Below, piece by piece: positions 8,172-16,298 of a DNA stretch of 64,000 bases (positions are counted from its first letter, which is position 1; every line of letters starts with the position of its first letter). The position numbers and the translations under genes are program-made. Source of the stretch: Chryseobacterium lathyri (lineage in GTDB: Bacteria > Bacteroidota > Bacteroidia > Flavobacteriales > Weeksellaceae). The notes beneath the pieces were generated by a model. The model was given only the letters and a program-made list of their open reading frames with translations. It had not been told where the DNA came from and made no database searches. The stretch is from contig NZ_QNFY01000005.1 in NCBI RefSeq assembly GCF_003290185.1, positions 186,001 through 250,000 of the forward strand, given 5' to 3'.

Positions 8172-8654
8172 ATGATAAAAAATGTAAAAATGAAAGGACT
8201 GCTTATTTTATGTACTGCAATCATTATGAGCTGTGCAGCTACGCCGTCTCAAAAACCATCAGGAATGCAGAAAAGTACTGAACTGCTTGTTTCCGAGGCA
8301 CAAGGCGGCGCGGACAAAGCCGGATTTAAGATCATTAAGGATGAACAGGAATTCCGTAATGTTATCAAAGGAAGTTTCGGCCTTGTTGAGTTGGGCAAAG
8401 AACCATCCATAAATTATCCGAAATTTCCAAAAAACAAAAAAGTGGTTCTGTATAATATGGGTAGCTTCAGATCGGGAAGCCATACGATTGGTACGATTAA
8501 AAGTACCACTGTGAAAAACAATATCCTTTATGTGGAGGTTCCCGAAACACCGTCAGGCGGAATGGAAATTCAGATGCTTTCAAACCCTTGGTTTATTTTT
8601 GCTGTTCCTTCAGATTACCAGTTTACCTCAGTAGAATTAAAATATTCAAAATAA
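8172..8654 (+). CDS. PrcB-C domain lipoprotein
   Basis: Lipoprotein of 160 residues. The lipobox is AIIMSC. The C-terminal half (VVLYNMGSFRSGSHTIGTIKS, SGGMEIQ, LSNPWFIFAVPS) matches the PrcB C-terminal domain first seen in a spirochaete protease-complex subunit. Function here is unknown. It starts 6 bp after the HAD gene and ends 2 bp before the cysteine desulfurase start, so it is in the operon, but no pathway link to the sugar genes is evident. An alternative start is the ATG at 8190. Confidence 0.7.
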   Translation: MIKNVKMKGLLILCTAIIMSCAATPSQKPSGMQKSTELLVSEAQGGADKAGFKIIKDEQEFRNVIKGSFGLVELGKEPSINYPKFPKNKKVVLYNMGSFRSGSHTIGTIKSTTVKNNILYVEVPETPSGGMEIQMLSNPWFIFAVPSDYQFTSVELKYSK

Positions 8655-8656
8655 AA

Positions 8657-9832
8657 ATGAACAAAATATATTTAGATAACGCGGCAACAACTCCTCTTTC
8701 AGAAGAAGTCATAGATGCCATGGTTAGCACCATGAAAATGAATTTCGGAAATCCTTCTTCTACCCATAGTTTTGGCCAGGAAGCAAAGATCCTTATTGAA
8801 AATGTGAGAAGGCAGGTTGCGGATTATCTTCATGTAACTCCTGCAGAGATCATCTTTACTTCTTGCGGAACAGAATCAAACAATATGATCATCAAATCCA
8901 GCGTTGAACACCTTGGAGTGGAAAGGATCATCAGTACTCCGCTGGAACACAAATGTGTTTCTGAGACTATTCTGGATATGAAAAGCAGAAAGGGAGTAGA
9001 GGTAAACTATATCCGTCCTAACGAAAAAGGGGATATCGATCTTAATAAACTGGAAGAGCTGTTAAAAGCTTCGGATAAAAAGACCCTGGTAAGCTTAATG
9101 CACGCCAACAACGAAATAGGAAATATTGCAGATATCAAAAAGATTGCTGAGCTCTGCAAAGCCAATAATGCGCTTTTCCACTCAGATACGGTACAGACAA
9201 TGGCGCATATGAATCTGGACTTTTCAGATATCATGGTGGATTTTGCTTCATGCAGTGCCCACAAATTCCATGGACCGAAAGGAGTAGGTTTTGCTTTTAT
9301 CAGGAAAGCGACCGGAATGCGGGGAATTATTACAGGAGGACCTCAGGAAAGAAGCTTAAGAGCCGGAACAGAGAATGTAAGCGGTATTGTAGGCCTTGGC
9401 AAAGCCTTGGAGCTTTCTTTGAAGCATATGGAAGAATATACCAATCATATGCAGGAGATTAAAGATTATGCAATAGAAAGGCTTTCTGCTGTAATTCCGG
9501 GGATTAAATTCAATGGAAGAAGCGCAGAGAAGGAAAATAGTCTTTACACGGTTTTAAGTGCTTTACTTCCATATAAGAACCCTTTAATTGGACTTCAGCT
9601 CGATATGAAAGGAATTGCTATTTCTCAGGGCAGTGCCTGCTCTTCGGGAGCATCAAAGCCTTCCATGGTCATGATGATGGTCCTTACTGAAGATGAGATG
9701 GATCATTGTACGCCATTACGTATTTCATTCAGCCATATGACGACAAAAGCAGAGATAGACGCGCTGGTAGAAGCTTTGAAAGATATTTCAAAAGACTTTG
9801 CTATAGAAAAAACAAATGTTGAGCATAGATAG
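8657..9832 (+). CDS. Cysteine desulfurase (NifS/IscS type)
   Basis: PLP enzyme of 391 residues that takes sulfur from L-cysteine for Fe-S cluster or thio-cofactor synthesis. The start IYLDNAATTPLS is typical. The PLP-binding lysine lies in CSAHKFHGPKG and the persulfide cysteine in SQGSACSSGASKPS. An upstream in-frame extension would overlap the PrcB-like gene, so the ATG at 8657 is chosen. Last gene of a tightly packed six-gene run. No scaffold protein (IscU/SufU) is adjacent. Exact subtype is not assigned. Confidence 0.9.
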   Translation: MNKIYLDNAATTPLSEEVIDAMVSTMKMNFGNPSSTHSFGQEAKILIENVRRQVADYLHVTPAEIIFTSCGTESNNMIIKSSVEHLGVERIISTPLEHKCVSETILDMKSRKGVEVNYIRPNEKGDIDLNKLEELLKASDKKTLVSLMHANNEIGNIADIKKIAELCKANNALFHSDTVQTMAHMNLDFSDIMVDFASCSAHKFHGPKGVGFAFIRKATGMRGIITGGPQERSLRAGTENVSGIVGLGKALELSLKHMEEYTNHMQEIKDYAIERLSAVIPGIKFNGRSAEKENSLYTVLSALLPYKNPLIGLQLDMKGIAISQGSACSSGASKPSMVMMMVLTEDEMDHCTPLRISFSHMTTKAEIDALVEALKDISKDFAIEKTNVEHR

Positions 9833-9851
9833 TCTTATTGCTTAAAAAGCG

Positions 9852-9859
9852 TAATTTTG
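9852..9859 (+). promoter_or_regulatory. Candidate -7 box for trxA
   Basis: TAATTTTG matches TAnnTTTG and lies 58 bp before the trxA start. No convincing -33 box was seen. Confidence 0.4.
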
Positions 9860-9917
9860 AATATCCAATTAAGGATAGAAATAGAAATATAATATTAATT
9901 TAAATAAAAGAAACAAA

Positions 9918-10235
9918 ATGGCTTTAGAAATTACGGACAGCTCATTTCAGGACACAGTTTTAAAATCAGATAAGCCGGTATTGGTAGACTTCTGGGCTGT
10001 ATGGTGTGGACCATGCAGAACTTTGGGACCAATCATCGAAGAAGTAGCATCAGATTTTGAAGGAAAAGCAGTGGTAGGAAAAGTTGATGTAGACAACAAC
10101 CAGGAAATTTCAATGCAGTATGGCATCAGAAATATCCCTACAGTTCTGATTTTTAAGAACGGTGAAGTGGTTGATAAATTAGTAGGTGTGACTCCAAAAG
10201 AAGTAATCGCTGAAAAATTAAGCGCACACTTGTAA
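9918..10235 (+). CDS. trxA: Thioredoxin
   Basis: Cytoplasmic thiol-disulfide reductant of 105 residues, normal length for TrxA. The active site WCGPCR lies in VDFWAVWCGPCR, and the cis-proline is in RNIPTVLIF. It has its own candidate promoter and is followed by a terminator, so it is likely monocistronic. Confidence 0.93.
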   Translation: MALEITDSSFQDTVLKSDKPVLVDFWAVWCGPCRTLGPIIEEVASDFEGKAVVGKVDVDNNQEISMQYGIRNIPTVLIFKNGEVVDKLVGVTPKEVIAEKLSAHL

Positions 10236-10257
10236 AAAAATAACTTTGATAATGAAT

Positions 10258-10286
10258 GCCTTCCGTTTTCGGGAGGCTTTTTTTTA
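10258..10286 (+). terminator. Rho-independent terminator after trxA
   Basis: Hairpin GCCTTCCG/CGGGAGGC with a TTTT loop, followed by a T run, 22 bp after the stop codon. Confidence 0.8.
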
Positions 10287-10294
10287 ACAAATAA

Positions 10295-10325
10295 TTTGCA
10301 GGGAATGAAAAAAGGTGTAATTTTG
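10295..10325 (+). promoter_or_regulatory. Consensus Bacteroidota promoter for the tRNA-Asp cluster
   Basis: TTTG at 10295-10298 and TAATTTTG at 10318-10325 are separated by exactly 19 bp, the standard -33/-7 arrangement of Bacteroidota promoters. The first tRNA begins 43 bp after the -7 box. This is the best-formed promoter in the window. Confidence 0.75.
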
Positions 10326-10368
10326 CAATCACAAAAAAGAAACAACGTTCTTTACAACAACAGAAAAT

Positions 10369-10442
10369 GATCCGGTAGTTCAGCTGGTTAGAATGCCGCC
10401 CTGTCACGGCGGAGGTCGCGGGTTCGAGTCCCGTCCGGATCG
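10369..10442 (+). tRNA. tRNA-Asp (GTC), copy 1
   Basis: The 74-nt cloverleaf has acceptor arms GATCCGG/CCGGATC, a D-arm with AGCTGG, anticodon loop CTGTCAC (anticodon GTC), the T-loop GGTTCGAGTCC and discriminator G. The full 3' CCA is not encoded (GCA follows). First of three identical copies. Confidence 0.95.
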
Positions 10443-10474
10443 CAAAAGTTTTATAATTTACTTTAAAAAAATTA

Positions 10475-10548
10475 GATCCGGTAGTTCAGCTGGTTAGAAT
10501 GCCGCCCTGTCACGGCGGAGGTCGCGGGTTCGAGTCCCGTCCGGATCG
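10475..10548 (+). tRNA. tRNA-Asp (GTC), copy 2
   Basis: Sequence identical to copy 1 across all 74 nt, 32 bp downstream of it. Same anticodon GTC and discriminator G. Confidence 0.95.
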
Positions 10549-10581
10549 CAGAAGTTTTGTCAATTTCTTTTAAAAAAAATT

Positions 10582-10655
10582 GATCCGGTAGTTCAGCTGG
10601 TTAGAATGCCGCCCTGTCACGGCGGAGGTCGCGGGTTCGAGTCCCGTCCGGATCG
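10582..10655 (+). tRNA. tRNA-Asp (GTC), copy 3
   Basis: Third identical 74-nt copy, 33 bp after copy 2. The spacers are short, AT-rich and similar to each other, so the array probably arose by tandem duplication and is transcribed as one unit ending at the terminator that follows. Confidence 0.95.
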
Positions 10656-10667
10656 CAAGATCTTTTA

Positions 10668-10697
10668 AAATCCCTTCAATTATTTGAAGGGATTTTT
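10668..10697 (+). terminator. Terminator of the tRNA-Asp cluster
   Basis: Hairpin AAATCCCTTCAA/TTGAAGGGATTT followed by T residues, 13 bp after the last tRNA. Confidence 0.85.
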
Positions 10698-10733
10698 TCT
10701 TGTATGAATTTTATTGGTATAAGAAAAGCTATT

Positions 10734-11414
10734 TTACGAAACAATATACTCTACAATAGCTTCACAGTGTATTTTTGTAGTATCAAAAACAGGAATTGCA
10801 AAATCATCCTGGCTGATCAGCAGCGGGATTTCTGTGCAGCCGAGAATAATACATTCTGCACCACAGCTGATAAGGTCTTCTACAATGGAAATATAATTGG
10901 TCTTGGTTTCAGGATTAATAAATCCTACTCCCAGCTCTTCCTTGACAGTATGCTGAATATAATCTCTTGTTTCCTGGTTTTCCGGGATTAGTACTTCAAG
11001 TCCGTATTCCTGAAGTTTATTTTTGTAAAAATCCATTTCCATGGTAAATTTTGTTCCCAGCAGTCCGACCTTTGTAAATCCGGCTTTACGTATTGCTTTT
11101 GCCGTTTCTGTCCCAATATGGAGAATGGGCAGTTGTACGGTATCCTGAAGCTCGTCTGCAAATAAGTGGGCTGTATTTGCACATAGAACAATGCTGTCTG
11201 CTCCGGTGTTTTTAAGGTGTTCACAGGCTCTCCGTAATAATTCAAAGGAATTGGTCCATCCTTTTGCCTGAATGTCTCCGAAATTTAAGGAATATATCAT
11301 ACATTCGGCAGCATTCAGCCCTCCCAGTCTGGCATTGACTCCTTCATTGATGAATTTATAATAGTCCAACGTAGAGACCCAGCTAATTCCGCCTACCAAG
11401 CCTATTTTTTTCAT
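10734..11414 (-). CDS. Aspartate/glutamate racemase family protein
   Basis: Cytoplasmic, PLP-independent amino-acid racemase of 226 residues. The start KKIGLVGGISWVSTLDYY is typical of the Asp/Glu/hydantoin racemase superfamily. The two catalytic cysteines are expected in VLCANTAH and ILGCTEIPL, and both are present. The likely substrate is aspartate or a broad range of amino acids. It is a single gene, convergent with the tRNA cluster and divergent from the acetyltransferase. Confidence 0.85.
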   Translation of the reverse strand: MKKIGLVGGISWVSTLDYYKFINEGVNARLGGLNAAECMIYSLNFGDIQAKGWTNSFELLRRACEHLKNTGADSIVLCANTAHLFADELQDTVQLPILHIGTETAKAIRKAGFTKVGLLGTKFTMEMDFYKNKLQEYGLEVLIPENQETRDYIQHTVKEELGVGFINPETKTNYISIVEDLISCGAECIILGCTEIPLLISQDDFAIPVFDTTKIHCEAIVEYIVS

Positions 11415-11514
11415 AAGATTCTGTTGTTTGTAATTGAAAACAAATCTAGATAAAAGTTTTCAATGTATCCCGCATATCGGTTGGATATTAATGACTTTAA
11501 GAATGGGTACAGAC

Positions 11515-11546
11515 ATTGAAAAATTTATTTTTTATCCCTATTTTTG
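11515..11546 (+). promoter_or_regulatory. Candidate promoter of the GNAT gene
   Basis: ATTG at 11515-11518 and TATTTTTG at 11539-11546 are separated by 20 bp. The -7 box is a full match to TAnnTTTG. The start codon lies 25 bp downstream. Confidence 0.5.
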
Positions 11547-11571
11547 TTAGATAACCCATCAAGCTCAAAAT

Positions 11572-12090
11572 ATGATTATAGAGAATAGCAATCGACAGGA
11601 TATTGAAGAGATTTTCAGGCTATATCGTTTGGCAACTGATTTCCAAAGAACAAAAAATATTGTTCTGTGGCCGGAATTTGAAAGAAGTCTGATAGAAACT
11701 GAAATTGATGAAAAAAGACAATGGAAGATTGTAATAAATAATGAAATAGCCTGTATTTGGGCAGTTGCTTTCAGTGACCCGCAGATTTGGGCAGAAAAAA
11801 ATGCTGACCCGGCAATGTATATTCATCGTATCGCTACCAATCCGGAATTTAGAGGCCGGAATATGGTTTCTGAAATTGTGAGCTGGGCAAAAAAATATTC
11901 GAAAGAGCATAATAAACAGTTCATAAGGATGGATACGGTTGGAGAGAATACTCCTCTGATCAATCATTATAAAAAATGCGGCTTTGCTTTTCTAGGATTG
12001 GTACAACTTAAAGATACTGATGGCCTTCCCGGACATTATCATAACGCTGAACTCAGTTTGTTTGAAATTGATTTATCAGGCACAAATTAA
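11572..12090 (+). CDS. GNAT-family N-acetyltransferase
   Basis: Acetyl-CoA-dependent acyltransferase of 172 residues. The acetyl-CoA-binding motif A is visible around IHRIATNPEFRGRNMVSEIVSWAKKY (R/Q-x-x-G-x-G/R type), and motif B is in IRMDTVGENTPLINHYKKCGF. The substrate cannot be inferred. It is a lone gene with its own promoter and is followed by a decayed small gene. Confidence 0.85.
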   Translation: MIIENSNRQDIEEIFRLYRLATDFQRTKNIVLWPEFERSLIETEIDEKRQWKIVINNEIACIWAVAFSDPQIWAEKNADPAMYIHRIATNPEFRGRNMVSEIVSWAKKYSKEHNKQFIRMDTVGENTPLINHYKKCGFAFLGLVQLKDTDGLPGHYHNAELSLFEIDLSGTN

Positions 12091-12113
12091 ACATATTCCA
12101 TGTCGCAAAGAAA

Positions 12114-12317
12114 ATGCATTTAAAGATATTATCCCTGATCATGTCCGTAAATTTCATAATAACGAATATGAGATCCTCCAAAAAATATATAGAAACAACG
12201 CTTTATTCTTAAATCAAAGATGAAAATCAACCGGATACAGATTATTTTCTGAGTGTAACCGTTAAAAATATAATCGCTGAAGCTCTTGTCTATGCTAAAA
12301 CCAATAAGCTATTGTAA
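12114..12317 (+). pseudogene. Small ORF broken by an internal stop codon
   Basis: Read from ATG 12114, the frame runs 32 codons to a TAA at 12210-12212, then continues in the same frame with a protein-like stretch of 34 codons (IKDENQPDTDYFLSVTVKN and so on, ending AKTNKLL) to TAA at 12315. The second half has balanced composition and looks coding but lacks its own start codon. The simplest reading is a small gene inactivated by one nonsense change. The family is not recognised. A terminator follows 13 bp later, as expected behind a former gene. Confidence 0.4.
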
Positions 12318-12330
12318 ATAATATACTTTA

Positions 12331-12356
12331 ATACCGTTTTTTTACGGTATTTTTTA
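12331..12356 (+). terminator. Rho-independent terminator
   Basis: Hairpin ATACCG/CGGTAT followed by six T. It lies 13 bp after the end of the broken ORF. Confidence 0.75.
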
Positions 12357-12429
12357 TAATGTCTTTTGGGATTCAAATTAAGGTCTGATATTTGCAATGG
12401 GTAACCCAACTAAATGACCTGTTTTATTT

Positions 12430-13467
12430 ATGAAAAACATATCTGTGAAAAAATCATTTTTATATGCTCTTTTTTGTGCTGCAATGCTGATTTCTTGTAA
12501 GAAAGAAATTGAAAAAATAAGCGATACTTTTAAAGATACGGTTTCTTCGTCAGAAACTTCTGCTGTAGAAAAAGATTCCATTAAGAAAGATTCTGTTGTA
12601 AAAAAAGAATCTGTACCACCGGCAATGCAGGAAAACGGTTTTTATAATGCCCTAGTACTTCCCAAAGATAAAAAGCTAAGAGATTCCATCTATGCAGAAT
12701 TCAGTAAAAAATACAGTGAGAAGGAGCGTTATGCGATTCTTGCATTAAACAGACTTGATTCTAAAAATAAATGGAATGCCGATACGTTGGTTGTTCCTGC
12801 AAAAATAGATACGACACTTATGGAATATTCACCTTTTCCAATGCAGCTTGATATACTGAGCGGGGTGAAAAAATTCGTCATCTTTTCCTATCCAATACAG
12901 GCTTACGGTGTTTATTCCAATGGTAGCCTTGTCAAATGGGGTCCAACAAGTATGGGAAAAAAAGCTGCGCAGACAACACGTGGACTTACTTTTGCCAACT
13001 GGAAAAAGAAACTTTCGATTTCAACGGTAAGCAGTGAGTGGAAGCTTCCTTATAATTTTAATATTCACAATGTCGGAGGTATTGGATGGCACCAGTATGA
13101 TCTTCCCGGTTATCCGGCATCACATTCATGCTTACGTTTATTGATGAAAGATGCCCAGTGGCTGTACTCTTATGCAGATACCTGGATTCTGAATCCCGGA
13201 GGTGCCACAACCAAAGCAAAAGGAACACCTGTAATGGTATTCGGAGATTACAAATGGGGTGGCAGAAAGCCGTGGAGAAAGCTTCTGGATGATCCCAATG
13301 CCAATAATATTTCAGTGGAAGAAATGACTAAGCTATTGGAGCCTCATATTGATAAAATGATCAAGGAACAGGACAACAGAGAAAAAGTATCAGATTCCAT
13401 TAAAACAGCTAAAGCTATGGCAGCTCCAATCCAGGAAGAAAAACCTGCAGAAGTTCCTGCTAACTGA
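12430..13467 (+). CDS. L,D-transpeptidase (YkuD domain) lipoprotein
   Basis: Envelope enzyme of 345 residues that forms 3-3 peptidoglycan cross-links or attaches proteins to peptidoglycan. The lipobox is AMLISC (Cys23). An acidic/Lys/Ser linker follows. The YkuD domain occupies about residues 150-260, with the catalytic signature in IGWHQYDLPGYPASHSCLRL, giving the conserved His and Cys. The C-terminal tail (about residues 285-345) is charged and Pro/Ala-rich. It ends 8 bp inside the convergent next gene. Confidence 0.87.
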   Translation: MKNISVKKSFLYALFCAAMLISCKKEIEKISDTFKDTVSSSETSAVEKDSIKKDSVVKKESVPPAMQENGFYNALVLPKDKKLRDSIYAEFSKKYSEKERYAILALNRLDSKNKWNADTLVVPAKIDTTLMEYSPFPMQLDILSGVKKFVIFSYPIQAYGVYSNGSLVKWGPTSMGKKAAQTTRGLTFANWKKKLSISTVSSEWKLPYNFNIHNVGGIGWHQYDLPGYPASHSCLRLLMKDAQWLYSYADTWILNPGGATTKAKGTPVMVFGDYKWGGRKPWRKLLDDPNANNISVEEMTKLLEPHIDKMIKEQDNREKVSDSIKTAKAMAAPIQEEKPAEVPAN

Positions 13468-13987
13468 TTTTCTTTTCAAACTGTGAAGTAGATTCTTCCG
13501 CAAACCTTCTAAGCTTAAGCATTTCTTCTTTGCCTTTGTATTGCCCAAATCTGGCAGCTGCATAGGTAAGAAAGATGCAGAACAACATAACAAATGAAGC
13601 GCTCAGGGCCCACGGGAACTCAGCGCTTTTTATCTGATTCTCCACGTAATACATTGTAAAGAAAGTCATCCATAGGATAGAAAAGAAAAAATAGAGGAAC
13701 ATAAAGAAAGTCCACACAGCAGAGCTGGGGCCGAATACTCCCCGTATGACAGTTTCGTCATCTTCAATTTCTATCCGTAAAGACAGCCTGGGTTTCCAGT
13801 AATTGTCATATTCAGTTTCAACGCAGATCGTGGCCATTTCCTTATTGATATTTCCGGAAAATTCATCCTTATGGTCGGCAAGATACTTTTTCAGATTTTC
13901 CGCATATTCTTCTTTGGTAAGATGCGTAAACATCTTGAATCTTGGGCGGGTTCTTATTTTATCTATTGTGCTTTCTTCGGTTTTCAT
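13460..13987 (-). CDS. Conserved hypothetical membrane protein
   Basis: Protein of 175 residues; family not recognised. The N-terminal half is soluble and charged (TRPRFKMFTHLTKEEYAENL and an acidic beta-rich stretch). Two transmembrane segments follow (about residues 92-115 and 128-147), then a basic coiled tail (KEEMLKLRRFAEESTSQFEKK). Its start is 3 bp after the stop of the upstream PDZ/aspartyl protease gene, so the two are probably one operon. Its 3' end overlaps the L,D-transpeptidase by 8 bp. Confidence 0.7.
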   Translation of the reverse strand: MKTEESTIDKIRTRPRFKMFTHLTKEEYAENLKKYLADHKDEFSGNINKEMATICVETEYDNYWKPRLSLRIEIEDDETVIRGVFGPSSAVWTFFMFLYFFFSILWMTFFTMYYVENQIKSAEFPWALSASFVMLFCIFLTYAAARFGQYKGKEEMLKLRRFAEESTSQFEKKIS

Positions 13988-13990
13988 ATT

Positions 13991-15313
13991 TTAATCTTGA
14001 TAGGGTATAGGGTCTTCTAACACAAAACTAAATGTCATTTCCTTATTTTTTCTCTGAATCACCATTGTGATATTTTTTCCTTCATCAGATTTCATCAGCT
14101 CCATAATCTTTTCCATGGTCATATCGGAAGTCCGGCTTCCGTTGATCGTGATTATGCGGTCATCTTTTTTGAGCCCTGCTATAAATGCCGGTGAATCTTT
14201 TCTTACTCCAGCAACGGAAAAAATAGGTTTCAATGTAAACTTATACTGAAAATTATTGACCACGGAAATCTCACTGCTTGCTTCCGATATTTTTTTTGGT
14301 TCTATTTTCACCCGGTCTTCCTGCCATTCCAATCCATCCTGCTTAAAATCCAGTCCGCTCATATTGAAATGAAACGGCTCATCAAAATTCCTGTTTTTTC
14401 TAAGATACAATTTCTCACCTTTATAATCGAAAACGACAGAAAATCTACGCATTATTTCAGCCCCGACGGATCCCTTTCTATCCTTTACCAGATTAACATG
14501 CTGAATAGAATACTCGTCAGGCATTGCTGTGAGCGGTTTTTCAAATTTAAAATCTCCGAGATAGAAATTATGGATACGGCTTCTTTTACCGTAAATATCT
14601 CCATTGAAGCCACGGCCCAGATAATCATCAATGTTGGGTCTGTTGTACACAAAATCTTTAATAAGGGTAGGGAATAGCCAAATAGCATCACTGTTACCGA
14701 GATCTATCAGCAGTTTTGAGCTTTTCTTTTCCCTGGTCATTTCTATATCAGCATTAATGTAAGGTTTGTCCTTTTCCACACTCATAGGAAACTCATCAAA
14801 CTTTCGGACTTTCTTTTTGAATGCATCTGTATCCTGATAGACCGTTATTTTTTTGGTTGTATAATCTATCAAAATAGGATTATTCTTAAAAAAATGATAC
14901 CCGATTACTCCGTTCACAGGAATTCCTATATGAGGTGAAATATTGAATTCTTCATCGATGACAATATACAGAAGCATAGAAGAATTGATGATGTTATCAC
15001 CTATTTTTGCAATATTACGATCGGATTTAAGACCGTCTATACTTACATTTCCTCCAAGCCCTGAAAATTTGATCTTTTCAATATTCTGCAGCCTGATCTC
15101 TTTATTGTCCAGGCTGAAAAGAATAGTTTCCGCAACTCCGGTATCAAGCATAAAGGTAAGCTCTGCACCATTAACATTGATGGGAATGAAGATAAGGTTA
15201 TTGATAAGCTTAAAAGGAATAACCGCTTTTTTAACTTTAACCAGTTCAAAAGTATTCTGTGCACTTATAAAAATGCTTAAGAATAATGTCAGTAAAGAAA
15301 GCAGAAGTTTCAT
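13991..15313 (-). CDS. Retropepsin-like aspartyl protease with C-terminal PDZ domain
   Basis: Exported protein of 440 residues. The signal peptide (LLLSLLTLFLSIFISAQ) ends near residue 19. Two aspartyl-protease half motifs are seen: ELTFMLDTGVAETILF, and a weaker SKLLIDLGNSDAIWLF. Residues about 355-430 form a PDZ domain (VRKDSPAFIAGLKKDDRI, then TINGSRTSDM). The pattern of two retropepsin-like lobes plus PDZ is common in Bacteroidota periplasmic proteins. The second motif has DLG in place of the DTG/DSG triad, so the two lobes may not both be catalytic. Confidence 0.82.
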   Translation of the reverse strand: MKLLLSLLTLFLSIFISAQNTFELVKVKKAVIPFKLINNLIFIPINVNGAELTFMLDTGVAETILFSLDNKEIRLQNIEKIKFSGLGGNVSIDGLKSDRNIAKIGDNIINSSMLLYIVIDEEFNISPHIGIPVNGVIGYHFFKNNPILIDYTTKKITVYQDTDAFKKKVRKFDEFPMSVEKDKPYINADIEMTREKKSSKLLIDLGNSDAIWLFPTLIKDFVYNRPNIDDYLGRGFNGDIYGKRSRIHNFYLGDFKFEKPLTAMPDEYSIQHVNLVKDRKGSVGAEIMRRFSVVFDYKGEKLYLRKNRNFDEPFHFNMSGLDFKQDGLEWQEDRVKIEPKKISEASSEISVVNNFQYKFTLKPIFSVAGVRKDSPAFIAGLKKDDRIITINGSRTSDMTMEKIMELMKSDEGKNITMVIQRKNKEMTFSFVLEDPIPYQD

Positions 15314-15346
15314 TTACTGAATTTACTGAAATTATCCTTACTATCT

Positions 15347-15377
15347 ATAAAAAAACATTCCAAAAACAGGAATGTTT
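15347..15377 (-). terminator. Terminator for the esterase gene
   Basis: Arms AAACATTCC/GGAATGTTT with a 7-nt loop. On the minus strand the hairpin is followed by a T run. It lies between the esterase stop and the protease start. Confidence 0.75.
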
Positions 15378-15434
15378 ATATAAACTTCAACGAAGAAGTA
15401 ATATTAGTTGAAGAAAAATGAAATGGGTTGGGTT

Positions 15435-16073
15435 TTATTTTGAGAAAAAATCCATCAGGTCCATATAGTTCTTCTGATTCACACCATGTCCGCTCATATA
15501 CTCTCTGAACGTAAAGTAACAGCTCAGGTCATACAGAAGGTCTGCTGCTTTTCTTCCCCATTCCATTGGGATAACAGCATCATCTGTTCCGTGAGATACG
15601 AAGAAACGGAGTCTTTCCAGCTTCTTTTTATCTTTTACGATGCCATCCAGAAGCTTTTCCTCAGGATAGCTGCTTAAACATGCCACATAATTGAAAAGAT
15701 CAGGGTGCTTTAAAGCTAAAGCGTAACAAAGTATTCCGCCCTGGCTGAATCCGCACAAATGTACCTTACCTTCAATAAGTCCGTAATGATTCACAATTTT
15801 CAGAATATTTTCTAGTACTGCATTTAAAGATTCCTTGGCCTGGGAAATGTCAATGAAGTTTTCAGGATTGTTAAAATCAATATCAAACCAGGAATATCCT
15901 TCAAACTGGGTATCTCTGGGTGCCCTGAAGCTTACAATAAGCCAGTCGGCGGGAAGAGTTTCCCTGAAACTGAAAAGATCCTGCTCATTGCTGCCATAGC
16001 CATGAAGCATGAAAAGGACGGTAGTATTTGAGGTGATATGTTCCGGTTCTCTTACTATATAATCTAAATTCAT
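15435..16073 (-). CDS. Alpha/beta hydrolase (carboxylesterase/phospholipase type)
   Basis: Cytoplasmic esterase of 212 residues, normal length for the phospholipase/carboxylesterase (YpfH/EstB) group. The oxyanion loop is MLHGYGSNEQDLF, the nucleophile elbow is LCGFSQGGILC (Ser), and the acid and base lie in SHGTDDAVIP (Asp) and MSGHGVNQ (His). The substrate is not predictable. A full -7 box sits 4 bp before the start, suggesting a leaderless transcript. Confidence 0.87.
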   Translation of the reverse strand: MNLDYIVREPEHITSNTTVLFMLHGYGSNEQDLFSFRETLPADWLIVSFRAPRDTQFEGYSWFDIDFNNPENFIDISQAKESLNAVLENILKIVNHYGLIEGKVHLCGFSQGGILCYALALKHPDLFNYVACLSSYPEEKLLDGIVKDKKKLERLRFFVSHGTDDAVIPMEWGRKAADLLYDLSCYFTFREYMSGHGVNQKNYMDLMDFFSK

Positions 16074-16077
16074 ACAG

Positions 16078-16085
16078 CAAATATA
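16078..16085 (-). promoter_or_regulatory. -7 box directly upstream of the esterase start
   Basis: On the minus strand this reads TATATTTG, a full match to TAnnTTTG, ending 4 bp before the ATG. The transcript would begin at or next to the start codon. Confidence 0.5.
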
Positions 16086-16265
16086 ATTAATAAATCATAT
16101 TGTAAATCTAAAATACAAACCTGGTTTTTATACTTAATAATTTAGGGAAGCACACGCTCAAATATAGGCTGCTGCTGTAATTGTGCTTTTTTATTGATTT
16201 GATATTATTTAGAAAACTTTATTGGAAATTTTTCATAAAAGTTATTTTTATATTAATAAAAAACT

Positions 16266-16273
16266 TATATTTG
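16266..16273 (+). promoter_or_regulatory. -7 box for the small lipoprotein gene
   Basis: TATATTTG, a full match to TAnnTTTG, 25 bp before the ATG at 16299. No clear -33 box. Confidence 0.5.
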
Positions 16274-16298
16274 AAACATTAAAAATCTATTTGGAGAA

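Noticed and set aside
10369..10655. Tandem repeat considered as a CRISPR array
   Set aside because: The repeat unit is a complete tRNA-Asp cloverleaf; there are only three units and the spacers are similar to each other.
12020..12223. 67-codon frame overlapping the end of the acetyltransferase
   Set aside because: It overlaps a real gene by 70 bp and competes with a more protein-like frame in the same region, reported as a broken ORF.
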